A DNA stretch of 64,000 bases. Source: Oryzomicrobium terrae (GTDB lineage Bacteria > Pseudomonadota > Gammaproteobacteria > Burkholderiales > Rhodocyclaceae). Position numbers and translations under genes: made by a program. The notes under the pieces are model-generated. The model had not been told where the DNA came from, ran no database searches, and saw only the letters and a list, made by a program, of their open reading frames with translations. The stretch covers positions 2,294,001-2,358,000 of the forward strand of contig NZ_CP022579.1 in the NCBI RefSeq assembly GCF_008274805.1. Direction: 5' to 3'. This document shows positions 44,374 to 53,928 of the stretch, piece by piece; positions within the stretch are counted from its first letter, which is position 1, and every line of letters starts with the position of its first letter.

Positions 44374-45816
44374 TTAGCCCAACTCAACGGGTACGAAGAT
44401 ACGGGTATCGCCCCGCTCGATCAGCACGGCGGCGTGCTTGCCCGCCTTGGCCAGAAGCCCGCGCAACTGTTCGGCGCTGGTGACCGGCTGGCCATTGATC
44501 GACAGGATGATGTCACCGGACTGGATGCCGGCCCGGGCGGCGGCGCCGCTGGCGTTCTGCACCAGCACGCCGCCCTTCACATCGGCCTGACGCTGTTCTT
44601 CCGGCGACAGGGAACGCACGGCGACGCCGAGGCGCCCCTTGGCGCTTTCCTCGTTGCCCTGTAGAGCGATCTTGGGTTCGCTGGCGCTGCCGACCTTGAC
44701 CGCGATTTCCTTGTTCGAGCCGTGCCGCCACACTTGCAACCGGGCCACGTCGCCGGGCCGCATGCCGGCCACCGTGGCTGCCAACTCGCCGGAATTGGTG
44801 ATGTCCTTGCCGTCGATGCTCAGCACCACGTCCCCCGGTTCCAGGCCGGCCTTGGCGGCGGGGCTGCCCTTCTCCACCGAGTTGACCAGGGCTCCAGCGG
44901 GTTTCTTCAGGCCGAAGGAATCGGCCAGGGACTGGTTGATCTCCTGGATGGTGACGCCCAGGCGGCCGCGTTGGACCTGACCGTTGGTGACGATCTGCTT
45001 TTCCACGTTCATCGCCACTTCGATGGGGATGGCGAAGGACAGGCCCTGGTAGCCGCCGCTGCGGGAGTAGATCTGGGAGTTGATGCCGATTACCTCGCCG
45101 GCCATGTTGAACAGGGGGCCGCCCGAGTTGCCCGGGTTCACCGCCACATCCGTCTGGATGAAGGGCACGTAGCTGCCATCCGGCAGGGAGCGGGACTTGG
45201 CCGAGACAATGCCGGCGCTGGCACTGTTCTCGAAGCCAAAGGGGGAGCCGATGGCCAGCACCCATTCACCCACCCGGGTGGCGGTGGAGCTGCCGATCTT
45301 CACCGTGGGCAGGCCCTTGGCATCGATCTTGAGCACGGCCACGTCGCTGACCTTGTCGATGCCGCGTACCTTGGCCTTGAACTCGCGCTTGTCGGTGAGC
45401 TTCACCGTCACCTCGTCCGCACCTTCGACCACGTGGGCATTGGTCAGGATGGTGCCGTCCGAAGTGATGATGAAGCCGGAGCCCAGGCCCCGCACCGGGG
45501 CTTCGCCGCCGGGCTGGGGAGCACGGAAGCGGCGGAAGAATTCGTAGAAGGGATCGTCCGGGTCGAGCTGGGGCAGGCCACCACTATCGGCAACCTGGCG
45601 GGTACCGGTCACGCTGATGTTCACCACGGCCGGCCCGTTGCGTTCGACGATGCCCCCCATGTCGGGCAAGGCGGCACTAGGGGCGGCAACGGCTGCCACC
45701 GGCACGGCGGCATCGGCGCGGCCGATGGCCGAGATGTGACAGAAGGAATAGGCACCGCCCACGGCGGCGGCCATGGACAGGGCGATGACCGTCAATTTCA
45801 GAGCTTTTGCATTCAT
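44374..45816 (-). CDS. Do-family periplasmic serine protease (DegP/MucD-like)
   Basis: 480 residues. A signal peptide ends near ADA-AV; the trypsin-like domain has His in TNAHVVEG, Asp in SDVAVLKID and Ser in NPGNSGGPLF, followed by two PDZ domains (about 290-380 and 395-475). It degrades and refolds misfolded envelope proteins. GGAGG lies ideally before ATG 45816. The second start five codons upstream (45831) has no ribosome site. In the 601-nt gap 45817-46417 upstream there is only a 7-bp GC hairpin (46053-46070). Confidence 0.93.
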   Translation of the reverse strand: MNAKALKLTVIALSMAAAVGGAYSFCHISAIGRADAAVPVAAVAAPSAALPDMGGIVERNGPAVVNISVTGTRQVADSGGLPQLDPDDPFYEFFRRFRAPQPGGEAPVRGLGSGFIITSDGTILTNAHVVEGADEVTVKLTDKREFKAKVRGIDKVSDVAVLKIDAKGLPTVKIGSSTATRVGEWVLAIGSPFGFENSASAGIVSAKSRSLPDGSYVPFIQTDVAVNPGNSGGPLFNMAGEVIGINSQIYSRSGGYQGLSFAIPIEVAMNVEKQIVTNGQVQRGRLGVTIQEINQSLADSFGLKKPAGALVNSVEKGSPAAKAGLEPGDVVLSIDGKDITNSGELAATVAGMRPGDVARLQVWRHGSNKEIAVKVGSASEPKIALQGNEESAKGRLGVAVRSLSPEEQRQADVKGGVLVQNASGAAARAGIQSGDIILSINGQPVTSAEQLRGLLAKAGKHAAVLIERGDTRIFVPVELG

Positions 45817-46417
45817 CGTTAGCCTCCGCAAAGTTCAAGATGCGTGAGTTGCCCGAGGAATCGGCCCTTGCCGGATCGGGACCACGGCACCCGGCCCGGC
45901 GCTGCATAAATGCAGGGGTTGGGCCGCATACACTTCATGATTGCCAAGAACGCCGCCGTTGGCAGTTGCAGTTCTGCACCGATCGGTTGAAGTTGTGCAG
46001 CATTCTGTTTCTTTTTGTTTGCCCGCTGCCGCTAGCGCCCCGCCATGGAAAACGGCGCCTGTCGGCGCCGTCCGCTCGCCCCTGCTCCGCCATTCCCGCC
46101 CCGAAGACGTGACTTGGTAAATACCCGCGCCCTCCCATTCGCTCCGAATCCGGGGTCTGGAGGTGGGTCTGGTTGCTGCAGGCGTTGCCAGTGCCCAATC
46201 TTGAGCGGGTAGGAGACCCCGATGCGGGGCACGGTCGGCGCAGGAATGGAGTCTCCCGGCATTGCCCCCCGGCGGGGGCGCCAGCGTCCAGCCACAATGA
46301 CGGCGGCCGAAAACGAAAGCCCCGGCCGAGTCAGACGCGGCCGGGGCGCAGGATCAGGAGCAAGGGGCGGGGCCGGCGGTCACGCGGCCCCGGCACCCGC
46401 CGGGACCCGGCAAGGCG

Positions 46418-48040
46418 TCAGCCAGCGTAGCGGAAGTAGCCGATCAAGCGGCGCAGTTCGCCGGCGGTGTTGCGCAGGTGGGAGACGCTGTGTCCCACGC
46501 TTTCCACGTTGCGGGCACCGTTCTCCAGGCTGTTGGCGATATCGGCCACGCTGCTGCTGATGTCCTGACTGGCCTGGGATTGCTGCACCGTGGCCGAAGC
46601 GATGTGGGTCGCCATGCCGTCCACTTCGCGGGATTCCCCGACCACTGCCGTCACCCCCTGCTCCAGACCGGCGAACTCGGCATCGTGGCGGCCGATCAGG
46701 CTTTCCGCCGCCTGGATGCGCCCCGTGGCTTCCTGGGACAGGTTGTGGATGCTGACCACGGTCTCGGTGATCTGCTGGGTTTCCTTGCGGGTGCGTTCGG
46801 CCAGCTTGCGCACCTCATCGGCCACAACGGCGAATCCCCGGCCCGCCTCGCCTGCCCGGGCCGCCTCGATGGCGGCGTTGAGGGCGATCAGGTTGGTCTG
46901 GTCGGCTACTTCCTGGATCGCCTGGGTGATGCGACCGATCTGGGCCAGGGATTGGCCGAGCACCGCCAGGGTCTGGTTGGCGTCACCCACCGCCTCGACG
47001 ACGGCGGTGGAGGCATGGCGGCCTTCGCGCATGCGTTCGCTGACTTCGCTCATGCGGTCCCGGGTTGTGGCCGCGGCATCGGCGGTGCGGGCCGCATCCC
47101 CGGCCACTTCGTGCACCGTGACGCTCATCTCCTCGATGGCGGCAGCGATGCGCCCGGCTGCATCGGACTGGGCAGCCGAATGCTGGGCCACCTGATCCAT
47201 GTCGGCGGCCAGCACGTCGGCGTTGCCGCTCACCTGGTCGGCCATCTCGGCGATTTCAGCCAACATCACCTTGAGGTGGGACTGAGTGGTGAGCAGGCCG
47301 TCGAACAGGCGACCGCTCTCGTCGCGGCGCTGGTGATGGATCAGCTCGGAGAGGTCGCCCTGGGCGATCCGGTCGAGGCTGCTTTCGAGCCGGCTGAAGG
47401 TGGTGAAGATGTCGCGGTGCACCCAGGCCATGGCGGCCCCGGAGAGCAAGCCGAGCAGGGTCAGCCCCTGGACCAGGTAGCGCACCAAATCGGTGTCCAG
47501 AGCGAAATCCGCACCAAACCAGCTCAGACCGCAGGAGAGGAACAGGGCCCCCATCACGCCGCCGGTGAGCAGTCCGAGGCGCTTGCGTAAGCCGAAGCGG
47601 CTGGCCGGCAGGGGCCGGGGCAGAGCCTTGCCGGTTTCGTTCAAGCGCGCGTAGAGCGCTTCCGCCGCCTTGACCTGCTCACGGCTCGGCTCGGTACGCA
47701 CCGACATGAAGCCGATAGTCTGGTTGTCCTGACGCACCGGCACCACCAGGGCGTCGACCCAGTAGTGGTCGCCGTTCTTGCAGCGGTTTTTGACGATGCC
47801 GCGCCAGGGACGTCCGACCTTGAGGGTCTCCCACAGGTCGAGAAAGGCCTGGGGGGGCATCTCCGGGTGACGCACCAAGTTGTGACTTTTACCGATCAGT
47901 TCGTCACGGTTGAACCCGGAAAGCTCGACGAAGGCGTCGTTGGCGTAGGTAATGACACCTTTGAGATCGGTCTTGGAAACGATGTACTTGCCCGGTGGGA
48001 ACGGACATTCCACACCGGTGACGGGGAAATTCTTTTTCAT
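46418..48040 (-). CDS. Aer-like energy-taxis chemoreceptor (PAS, membrane, MCP)
   Basis: 540 residues: N-terminal PAS (about 15-120; [38 protein letters not shown]), a membrane region with two helices (about 157-178 and 185-210), HAMP-like segment, then a full MCP signalling domain (about 245-540) with tip [20 protein letters not shown]. The PAS resembles FAD-binding Aer. It senses redox or oxygen via electron transport. An inverted repeat at 48077-48118 lies upstream. Confidence 0.9.
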   Translation of the reverse strand: MKKNFPVTGVECPFPPGKYIVSKTDLKGVITYANDAFVELSGFNRDELIGKSHNLVRHPEMPPQAFLDLWETLKVGRPWRGIVKNRCKNGDHYWVDALVVPVRQDNQTIGFMSVRTEPSREQVKAAEALYARLNETGKALPRPLPASRFGLRKRLGLLTGGVMGALFLSCGLSWFGADFALDTDLVRYLVQGLTLLGLLSGAAMAWVHRDIFTTFSRLESSLDRIAQGDLSELIHHQRRDESGRLFDGLLTTQSHLKVMLAEIAEMADQVSGNADVLAADMDQVAQHSAAQSDAAGRIAAAIEEMSVTVHEVAGDAARTADAAATTRDRMSEVSERMREGRHASTAVVEAVGDANQTLAVLGQSLAQIGRITQAIQEVADQTNLIALNAAIEAARAGEAGRGFAVVADEVRKLAERTRKETQQITETVVSIHNLSQEATGRIQAAESLIGRHDAEFAGLEQGVTAVVGESREVDGMATHIASATVQQSQASQDISSSVADIANSLENGARNVESVGHSVSHLRNTAGELRRLIGYFRYAG

Positions 48041-48076
48041 CTTGTCCCACAGCTCCCTGAAACACGTTATGCATTA

Positions 48077-48118
48077 TGCCGAATATTTACTCATTAGGAA
48101 TAATCACGTAATTCGGCA
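48077..48118. promoter_or_regulatory. Inverted repeat upstream of the Aer-like gene
   Basis: TGCCGAAT (48077-48084) and ATTCGGCA (48111-48118) form an 8-bp inverted repeat around a 26-nt AT-rich segment, 37 nt before the start codon. It could be an operator or a leader hairpin. Confidence 0.35.
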
Positions 48119-48190
48119 CAGGCACTAACCTTAGGCAATAAGTGCGCCATAAACAGCAAGTTACCCTCGCTCCACTACAACATCGTGAAT

Positions 48191-48218
48191 AAAAAAAGCC
48201 CCCGAGAAACTCGGGGGC
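48191..48218 (-). terminator. Intrinsic terminator of the DUF2249 gene
   Basis: On the minus strand GCCCCCGA, loop GTTTC, TCGGGGGC, then TTTTTTT. It lies 30 nt after the stop. Confidence 0.85.
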
Positions 48219-48247
48219 CGGACGGGGAGTTTCTGTGCTAGACGAAT

Positions 48248-48511
48248 TCAGCCCTGGATGCGGAAATCGATGACGATCTCGCCGGGCTCGCGCTGCACAT
48301 ACTGGATGGCCACGCGGTCGCCAAAGAACTGGTTGATCTGGGCGAGCAGCGGGATCGGGTCGTGGTCGTTGCAAAAGCGCATGGTTTCGCCGGGCTGAAG
48401 CGCATCGAGGGCACCGAAGATGGCGGCGTGGCGAAAACGCTTGGCGATGCCGCGGGCGTCAAAACCGTAGGTGCCGTCCTGGAAGACGGGGATGGAACAA
48501 TCGTGGGCCAT
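48248..48511 (-). CDS. DUF2249 domain protein
   Basis: 87 residues with the DUF2249 core: DARGIAKRFRHAAIFGALDA, then NDHDPIPLLAQINQFFG, and EIVIDFRIQG at the end. These small proteins occur with hemerythrins and denitrification genes in other bacteria; their function is not settled. GAGGAG stands before ATG 48511. An FNR/DNR box and -10 lie upstream, implying anaerobic or NO-dependent expression. Confidence 0.8.
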   Translation of the reverse strand: MAHDCSIPVFQDGTYGFDARGIAKRFRHAAIFGALDALQPGETMRFCNDHDPIPLLAQINQFFGDRVAIQYVQREPGEIVIDFRIQG

Positions 48512-48542
48512 GAAAACTCCTCTGTGTGGGGGAAAATAAATT

Positions 48543-48591
48543 CCCGACTATTTTTGTCGGGTAATGATCCCGCCGCTTTGATTCCCATCAA
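48543..48591 (-). promoter_or_regulatory. FNR/DNR-type promoter of the DUF2249 gene
   Basis: A perfect TTGATTCCCATCAA (48578-48591) is centred about 41.5 nt before a predicted start near 48543, with a -10-like AAAAAT (minus strand, 48555-48550). This is the class II FNR layout. A short palindrome CCCGAC-N7-GTCGGG (48543-48561) overlaps the -10 and start. Confidence 0.7.
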
Positions 48592-48765
48592 TTTGCCCAC
48601 GACAACCCCAGGGGCCCGTATCCGCAGCACCGCTTTGGAGGCAAGTCGGGGGGCCTGGGCACAAGCCGTCGGAGCGGTTGCATCTCCAGCCGGAGCAAAC
48701 GGCGTCTATTCCGCCAGCTCCGGTGGGACAAAGGAGAGGTTCCACGTTGGGGCGCTTCCCGTAGC

Positions 48766-48800
48766 AAAAAAAAACGGCATACCCGGAGGTATGCCGTTTT
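48766..48800 (-). terminator. Intrinsic terminator of the thiolase gene
   Basis: On the minus strand ACGGCATACCT, loop, then GGTATGCCGT and TTTTTTTT. Confidence 0.85.
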
Positions 48801-48841
48801 GCCTGGCAGCGGACCGGCGCAAACCGGTCACCGGGGCGGGA

Positions 48842-50020
48842 TCAGATGCGCTCGAAGATCGCCGCGATGCCTTGGCCGCCACCGATGCACATGGTCACCA
48901 GGGCGTACTTGCCATTGACGCGCTGCAGCTCGTACAGGGCCTTGGTGGCGATGAAGGCACCGGAGCAACCGACCGGGTGGCCCAAGGCGATGGCGCCGCC
49001 GTTGGGGTTGGTCTTGACCGGGTCGAGGCCCAGGCCCTTGGACACGGCGATAGCCTGGGCGGCGAAGGCTTCGTTGGACTCGATCACATCCATCTGGTCC
49101 AGGGACAGGCCGGCCTTCTTCAGCGCCAGCTTGGAGGCCGGGATCGGCCCCTCGCCCATCACGTCGTTGGGCACGCCGGCGACGGCGTAGGACACCAGGC
49201 GGGCCAGAGGCTTGTAGCCAGACTTGGCGGCTGCGGCGGCTTCGGCCAGGACGAAGAAGGCCGCGCCATCATTGATGCCGGAGGCGTTGCCGGCGGTGAC
49301 GGTGCCGTCCTTCTTGAAGGCCGGTTTCATCTTCGCCAGGGACTCCATGGTGGTGGCCCGGGGATGCTCGTCGGTATCGAACACCACGTCGCCCTTGCGG
49401 GTCTGCAGGGTGATGGGGACGATCTGGGACTTGAAGCGGCCTTCGGCGATGGCGCGGGCGGCACGGGTCTGGGACTCCAGGGCGAAGGCATCCTGCTCTT
49501 CGCGGCTGATGTTCCACTTGGTCGCCAGGTTCTCGGCGGTGATGCCCATGTGGCCGACACCGAAGGGGTCGGTCAGCACGGCCACCATCATGTCGATGGC
49601 CTTGGTATCGCCCATGCGAGCGCCGGAGCGCAGGGCCGGCATCATGTAGCTGCCGCGGGACATGACTTCGACGCCGCCGCCGATACCGTATTCACAGTCG
49701 CCGAGCAGGATGTTCTGGGCGGTGGAGACGATGGCCTGGAGACCGGAGGAACACAGGCGGTTCACCTGCATGGCCACGGAGTCCATGGGCAGACCGGCCT
49801 GGATGGAGGCGACGCGGGAAACGTAGGCGTAGCGGGAGTCGGTGGGCACGCAGGTGCCGACGGTCACGTAGTTGATCTGCTGCGGATCGACACCGGCACG
49901 AGCCACGGCTTCCTTCATCACCAGGCCGCCGAGTTCGGCAGGCTCAAGCGTGCTCAGGGAACCACCAAAACCGCCGATGGCGGAACGCGCGGCGCTCAGG
50001 ACAACAACTTCTCTGCTCAT
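48842..50020 (-). CDS. Acetyl-CoA acetyltransferase / beta-ketothiolase (BktB-like)
   Basis: A 392-residue thiolase with active-site Cys in NRLCSSGLQAI, His in GGAIALGHPVGCSGA and second Cys in CIGGGQG. It condenses or cleaves acetyl-CoA and longer 3-ketoacyl-CoA. Overall sequence resembles BktB of Cupriavidus, used in polyhydroxyalkanoate synthesis; a purely catabolic role is possible. A strong ribosome site (AAGGAGGG) precedes ATG 50020. It is monocistronic. Confidence 0.9.
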   Translation of the reverse strand: MSREVVVLSAARSAIGGFGGSLSTLEPAELGGLVMKEAVARAGVDPQQINYVTVGTCVPTDSRYAYVSRVASIQAGLPMDSVAMQVNRLCSSGLQAIVSTAQNILLGDCEYGIGGGVEVMSRGSYMMPALRSGARMGDTKAIDMMVAVLTDPFGVGHMGITAENLATKWNISREEQDAFALESQTRAARAIAEGRFKSQIVPITLQTRKGDVVFDTDEHPRATTMESLAKMKPAFKKDGTVTAGNASGINDGAAFFVLAEAAAAAKSGYKPLARLVSYAVAGVPNDVMGEGPIPASKLALKKAGLSLDQMDVIESNEAFAAQAIAVSKGLGLDPVKTNPNGGAIALGHPVGCSGAFIATKALYELQRVNGKYALVTMCIGGGQGIAAIFERI

Positions 50021-50073
50021 GAAACTCCCTCCTTATAAAACCTTGGAAAAGCCACCATCCGGAACGATCCGGT

Positions 50074-51063
50074 CTAGCCCACCCAACTGGCCAGGCCCAG
50101 CAGCAGCAACAAGAATAACCACAGCACCAGGGCCCGCCATACCAGGCCCACGGCGCTTTGCAGCGAATCCACGTCAGCGTCCTCACCTACCCCCAGTTCG
50201 GCACGGTCGGTAAGTTCGCCCCCTTCCATCAGGGGTTGGCCGAGCCGGATACCCAGGGCACCGGCGCCAGCCGCCAGGACGATGCCCAGCTGCCCCTGGC
50301 CCCAGGCCGCGGCCTGGGTGCGCCAGCAGTAGGCCGCATCCTCGAAATTGCCGACGATGGCAAAGGCAAAGGCCGTCACCCGCGCCGGCAGCCAGTCGAT
50401 GATGGCAAACGATTGTTGCGAAAATTCGCCGAACCGGCCGAATTCGAGCGCCTCGACCGCCACGCTGCCGTCCACGCCCGGAGACGTTTCCGCCAGCGGA
50501 GACCCGGCGGCGAGACGGGAGCGGCTGCCCCACTGGTCGGCCAGGTGGGCGGCCAGCCGGTACAGCACAGCCCCCATCGGGCCGGGCAGCAGGACGAACC
50601 AGAACACCACGGCGAAGACGTGGCGGTAAGCGGCGGCCAGGCCTTCTTCGATGGTGACCCGGGCAATCTCGTCGGATGAGAAGGATTCAGCGCTACGGCC
50701 ACGCCAGGACGTCAGCAATTCGCGTGCCCGGGGCAGATCGCCGAGGCGCAGGGCCAACTGAATGTCGGTGACGAAATGGCTGAACTGGCGAAAGCCCATG
50801 GTCAGGTACAGCACCAGGACGTTCCATGCCCAGCCGAGCAGGGGCGACACCTGGCAGAGCAGGAAGAACACCAGCCAGGAGCCGCCGGCCAGCAGCACGG
50901 CCAGGGTCAGCCAGGCGAACACGCCGTGGCGGTATTCCCCGGCGTTGAGGTGGCTTTCCAGAAAATCGGCGAACCGGTCGAGCGGTCCGAGGATCAGCCG
51001 ACGGTCGGAGAGGGGGCGCACCTGCTCGATCAGCAGGGCTGCAATCAGGGAAAACAGGCTCAT
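50074..51063 (-). CDS. CobD/CbiB-family membrane protein
   Basis: 329 residues with several membrane helices and the family patterns LLIEQVRPL near the N-terminus, TSWRGRSAESFSSDEI and AAAYRHVFAVVFWF. Related to cobalamin synthesis protein CobD/CbiB and AmpE; no other cobalamin genes are nearby, so its role is uncertain. ATG 51063 is taken; the longer reading adds a stretch unlike the family. Confidence 0.75.
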   Translation of the reverse strand: MSLFSLIAALLIEQVRPLSDRRLILGPLDRFADFLESHLNAGEYRHGVFAWLTLAVLLAGGSWLVFFLLCQVSPLLGWAWNVLVLYLTMGFRQFSHFVTDIQLALRLGDLPRARELLTSWRGRSAESFSSDEIARVTIEEGLAAAYRHVFAVVFWFVLLPGPMGAVLYRLAAHLADQWGSRSRLAAGSPLAETSPGVDGSVAVEALEFGRFGEFSQQSFAIIDWLPARVTAFAFAIVGNFEDAAYCWRTQAAAWGQGQLGIVLAAGAGALGIRLGQPLMEGGELTDRAELGVGEDADVDSLQSAVGLVWRALVLWLFLLLLLGLASWVG

Positions 51064-51315
51064 CGGTAGTTTGATGGGCCGGCCGCTCCATGGCATGCCG
51101 GAGCGGTGCACGGCCTCTTGGAAAAGTTCTGGGCGGGTGATGAGAATCAGACCGCACGATAACACAACCCGTCGGCCCCTCCGTTGGCAACCCTGTGCAG
51201 TGCAGCAATTGGCGAGCGGCGGAAAAGGCGCAGGGCATGGCGAACGTCCTGCCCGGCCCCCTCCAACCGGCCGGGCCCTGCCGGCGGCATGGGAGGAAAA
51301 CGGACGATGCGACGG

Positions 51316-51948
51316 TCAGCCGGGGTGCCGTGCCAGGGCGTCGGCCAAGGCTACGATCATGCCCGCCGTGGCGCCCCAGATATAGCGCTCGCCGTAGGGC
51401 AGCGCGTAATAGTGGCGCAGCCGTCCCTGCCATTCCCGGGCATGGCGCTGGCGGTTGGCCGGATCGAGCAGAAAGGCCAGGGGCACCTCGAACACCTCGG
51501 CCACCTCGCGGGCGTCCGGCGCCAAGGCAAAGGGCGGCGTCAGCAGTCCCACCACCGGCGTGATGCGAAAACCGGTGGTGGTGAAATACTCGGGCAGGTA
51601 GCCAAGGACCTCCACGGCACTGCGGGGCAAGCCGATTTCCTCCTCGGTCTCGCGCAGGGCCGTGGCCAGGGGAGACGGATCCTCGGGTTCCACCTGCCCC
51701 CCGGGAAAGCTGATCTGCCCCGGATGGGCGGAAAGATGGGAGGTGCGCTGGGTGAGCAGAACCGAGGGGGTGCCTTCGTGGCGGACGATGGGGAACAGCA
51801 CCGCCGCGGCGCGCAGCCCGGACGGTTCCACGCCGGGCTCGCGAATTTCGCTCTGGTACGGTTCGGACTGGAGGGCGTGACGCAAGTCCGCCAGGACCGG
51901 CGGGATGAGGACGGGTGCGGCAGGTTGCAGCAAGGGGGATGCCGTCAC
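51316..51948 (-). CDS. Nudix hydrolase, CoA pyrophosphatase type
   Basis: 210 residues. Nudix box GGQVEPEDPSPLATALRETE plus EEIGL (GX5EX7REUXEEXGU), preceded by the UPF0035 motif LLTQRTSHLSAHPGQISFPG that defines CoA diphosphatases. It would cleave CoA to phosphopantetheine and 3',5'-ADP. It overlaps the preceding minus-strand small gene by 4 nt, so the two are co-transcribed. Confidence 0.9.
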   Translation of the reverse strand: MTASPLLQPAAPVLIPPVLADLRHALQSEPYQSEIREPGVEPSGLRAAAVLFPIVRHEGTPSVLLTQRTSHLSAHPGQISFPGGQVEPEDPSPLATALRETEEEIGLPRSAVEVLGYLPEYFTTTGFRITPVVGLLTPPFALAPDAREVAEVFEVPLAFLLDPANRQRHAREWQGRLRHYYALPYGERYIWGATAGMIVALADALARHPG

Positions 51949-52202
51949 CGCTGCACCTCCGCCTCCTCGATTTCGGCGTTCACCGACTCCAGGGCGTCCT
52001 TGAGGGTCTCTTCGGCCAGGCCGTTGATGGTGGTGGCCACCATGTCGGCCGCCTCGATCGCCTTGACGGGCAAACGCTTGCTGTCCAGGCCGGCGATCAG
52101 CACGGCGGCGGCGCCCGCCACCTGCAGCAGTTGACGACGTTCACCCATGAGCATTTCGAGTTCCTGTCGCAGTAGCCTGATTTCTGCATCGCGTTCGGGC
52201 AT
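51945..52202 (-). CDS. Small helical protein co-transcribed with the Nudix gene
   Basis: 85 residues. An N-terminal coiled coil (IRLLRQELEMLMGERRQLL) and an alanine-rich helix follow, ending acidic. No family is recognised. AAGGAGA lies before ATG 52202, and the gene's stop overlaps the Nudix start (ATGA), which supports it as a real gene. Confidence 0.65.
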   Translation of the reverse strand: MPERDAEIRLLRQELEMLMGERRQLLQVAGAAAVLIAGLDSKRLPVKAIEAADMVATTINGLAEETLKDALESVNAEIEEAEVQR

Positions 52203-52241
52203 GGGTGTCTCCTTGCAGCGTATTACCGCTTGATATTTTAA

Positions 52242-52260
52242 GGCGGAGCGCAGCTCCGCC
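52242..52260 (-). terminator. Hairpin after the retropepsin-like gene
   Basis: GGCGGAGC, GCA loop, GCTCCGCC; on the minus strand it is followed by TTAAAATATC. A likely weak intrinsic terminator, 60 nt after the stop and just before the next gene's start. Confidence 0.5.
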
Positions 52261-52319
52261 GGATTGATGCGAACGACCTATTGCCGCGCCGGTGCAACGG
52301 ATGGCATGGGTCAAAAGCG

Positions 52320-53009
52320 TCAGAAGCGTTTCTTCAACGTCATCTTGTCGCCATCCCGCTGCATTTCGAAGCGGTTCAGCACGCTCATGCCCAGCAGGAT
52401 GAAGGGCATGTCGGTGGCGGTCACTTCAGCATCGACGTTGTGAACAGTGACGTCGCCAATCCGCACCGTGTCGAGTTTCAGACGGAAGGTGCGGACCGCT
52501 CCGTTAGCGGTCTGGGCATAGCCGGCTTCTCCCCGGCTGGGGTCGATGCCCAGGCGGCGGGCTTCGCCCGGGCCCATGACCAGGTTGGTCGCCCCAGTAT
52601 CCACCATGAAGCGCACCGACGTGCCGTTGATCGCGCCGCCGGCGATGAAATGACCACGCAAATCGGCGTTGAGGGTCACCGACGTGCCACCCGAATCGCC
52701 GCTGACCGAGGTTTGCTGACCGATGCGCACGCTACGGCGCTTGCCGTCGATTTCGAGCATGGCTCGGTCGCTTTCCACCGCCAGCACCTTGATCCCTTCC
52801 GGGCTTTTCTGGCCGACGGCCACGGTGCGCGGCGGACCGTTTTCAACCACCAGGATCGCCTTGCCAGGAAACACCCCGGCGACGCTGACCTCCAGGGCCT
52901 GGGCCAGGCCCGGCAGGAGGGAGCCAGCCAACAGCACGGCGAGAGGTCCACGGGACTTGCGCAAGGACGAACACGGCAGCGCAACGCTAGAATCGTTCAG
53001 CCTGTTCAC
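52320..53009 (-). CDS. Retropepsin-like aspartic protease family protein (periplasmic)
   Basis: About 229 residues. A signal peptide ends near AQA-LE; the aspartate motif is MVDTGATNLVMG (about 138-149), followed by the flap-like TANGAVRTFR and a C-terminal LLGMSVLNRF. These single-domain proteins (clan AA, TIGR02281-like) probably act as periplasmic dimers. GTG 53009 is used. The ATG 53027 would overlap the start codon of the divergent amidotransferase gene, so it is uncertain. Confidence 0.75.
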   Translation of the reverse strand: MNRLNDSSVALPCSSLRKSRGPLAVLLAGSLLPGLAQALEVSVAGVFPGKAILVVENGPPRTVAVGQKSPEGIKVLAVESDRAMLEIDGKRRSVRIGQQTSVSGDSGGTSVTLNADLRGHFIAGGAINGTSVRFMVDTGATNLVMGPGEARRLGIDPSRGEAGYAQTANGAVRTFRLKLDTVRIGDVTVHNVDAEVTATDMPFILLGMSVLNRFEMQRDGDKMTLKKRF

Positions 53010-53025
53010 TGCGGAAACCTGCTCC

Positions 53026-53784
53026 ATGCGTCCCGTCGCCATTTTTCGTCATTTCCCCTCGGAAGGTCCGGGCTATTTTGCCACATTCCTCGATGCCCTC
53101 CGTATCCCCTGGACCCTGATCGCCATCGACCGGAACGAGCCCGTACCCCTGCTCAGCGCGAGGGGAAAACCAGCGGATCGGGACGGCACTTTCCCCACTC
53201 CATTCCCCTATTCCGGACTCTGTTTCATGGGCGGGCCGATGAGCGTCAACGACCCCCTGCCCTGGATCGACGACGCCTGCGCCCTGATCCGCCAGGCGGT
53301 GGCTGCCGGTGTCCCGGTGATCGGCCACTGCCTGGGCAGCCAACTGCTGGCCAAGGCCCTGGGCGGCAAGGTCGGACCCAACCCGGTCAAGGAGATCGGC
53401 TGGGGTGACATCCAGGCGATCCCCGGGGACGCAAGCAGCCGCTGGCTAGGCGACATTGCCGCTGCCCCGGTCTTTCACTGGCACGGTGAAACCTTCACCT
53501 TGCCGGCGGGTGCCGAACGCCTGGCGCAAAGCGCCGCCTGCGCCAACCAGATGTTCGCCCTGGGCCCCCACCTGGGCATGCAGTGCCACGTGGAGATGAC
53601 CCCGGAAATGATCGCCGCATGGTGCAGCGCCTGGCCTGCCGAAGTGGCCGGGCTACCGGCCCTGCCCGACTCGGTGCAGACCCCGGCACAGATGCAGGCC
53701 GACACACCACGCCAGTTGCCGGCCATGCGCGTCCTGGCCGACCGGCTCTACGGCGAGTGGATCAAGGGGCTGGCGCGGGATTGA
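53026..53784 (+). CDS. Class I glutamine amidotransferase-like protein
   Basis: 252 residues with nucleophile Cys in GHCLGSQLL (about residues 101-109) and a histidine in MQCHVEM near 184. It resembles the GuaA-type stand-alone GATase family (YfeJ-like), whose acceptor is often unknown. It is head-to-head with the retropepsin gene, the two start regions touching at CATG. Confidence 0.85.
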   Translation: MRPVAIFRHFPSEGPGYFATFLDALRIPWTLIAIDRNEPVPLLSARGKPADRDGTFPTPFPYSGLCFMGGPMSVNDPLPWIDDACALIRQAVAAGVPVIGHCLGSQLLAKALGGKVGPNPVKEIGWGDIQAIPGDASSRWLGDIAAAPVFHWHGETFTLPAGAERLAQSAACANQMFALGPHLGMQCHVEMTPEMIAAWCSAWPAEVAGLPALPDSVQTPAQMQADTPRQLPAMRVLADRLYGEWIKGLARD

Positions 53785-53800
53785 CCGGCGATGCCCAACC

Positions 53801-53836
53801 GCTACGGATGGCGGCCAACGCACCGCCATCCGTAGC
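53801..53836. terminator. 14-bp hairpin between converging genes
   Basis: GCTACGGATGGCGG (53801-53814) pairs perfectly with CCGCCATCCGTAGC (53823-53836) around 8 nt. There is no T-run on either strand; it may block read-through between the amidotransferase and gdhA. Confidence 0.5.
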
Positions 53837-53928
53837 CGAGGTTCCCCAGGGCGCACTCAAGCACACGCCCGGATCGCGCCGCCAGGGGCGCAGCGTTTGC
53901 CGGCGACGGGCCGCCCCCCGCCCGGAAC

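Noticed and set aside
46053-46070. 7-bp GC hairpin upstream of the Do protease
   Set aside because: Too short, without T-run or position relative to a gene end; likely chance in GC-rich DNA.
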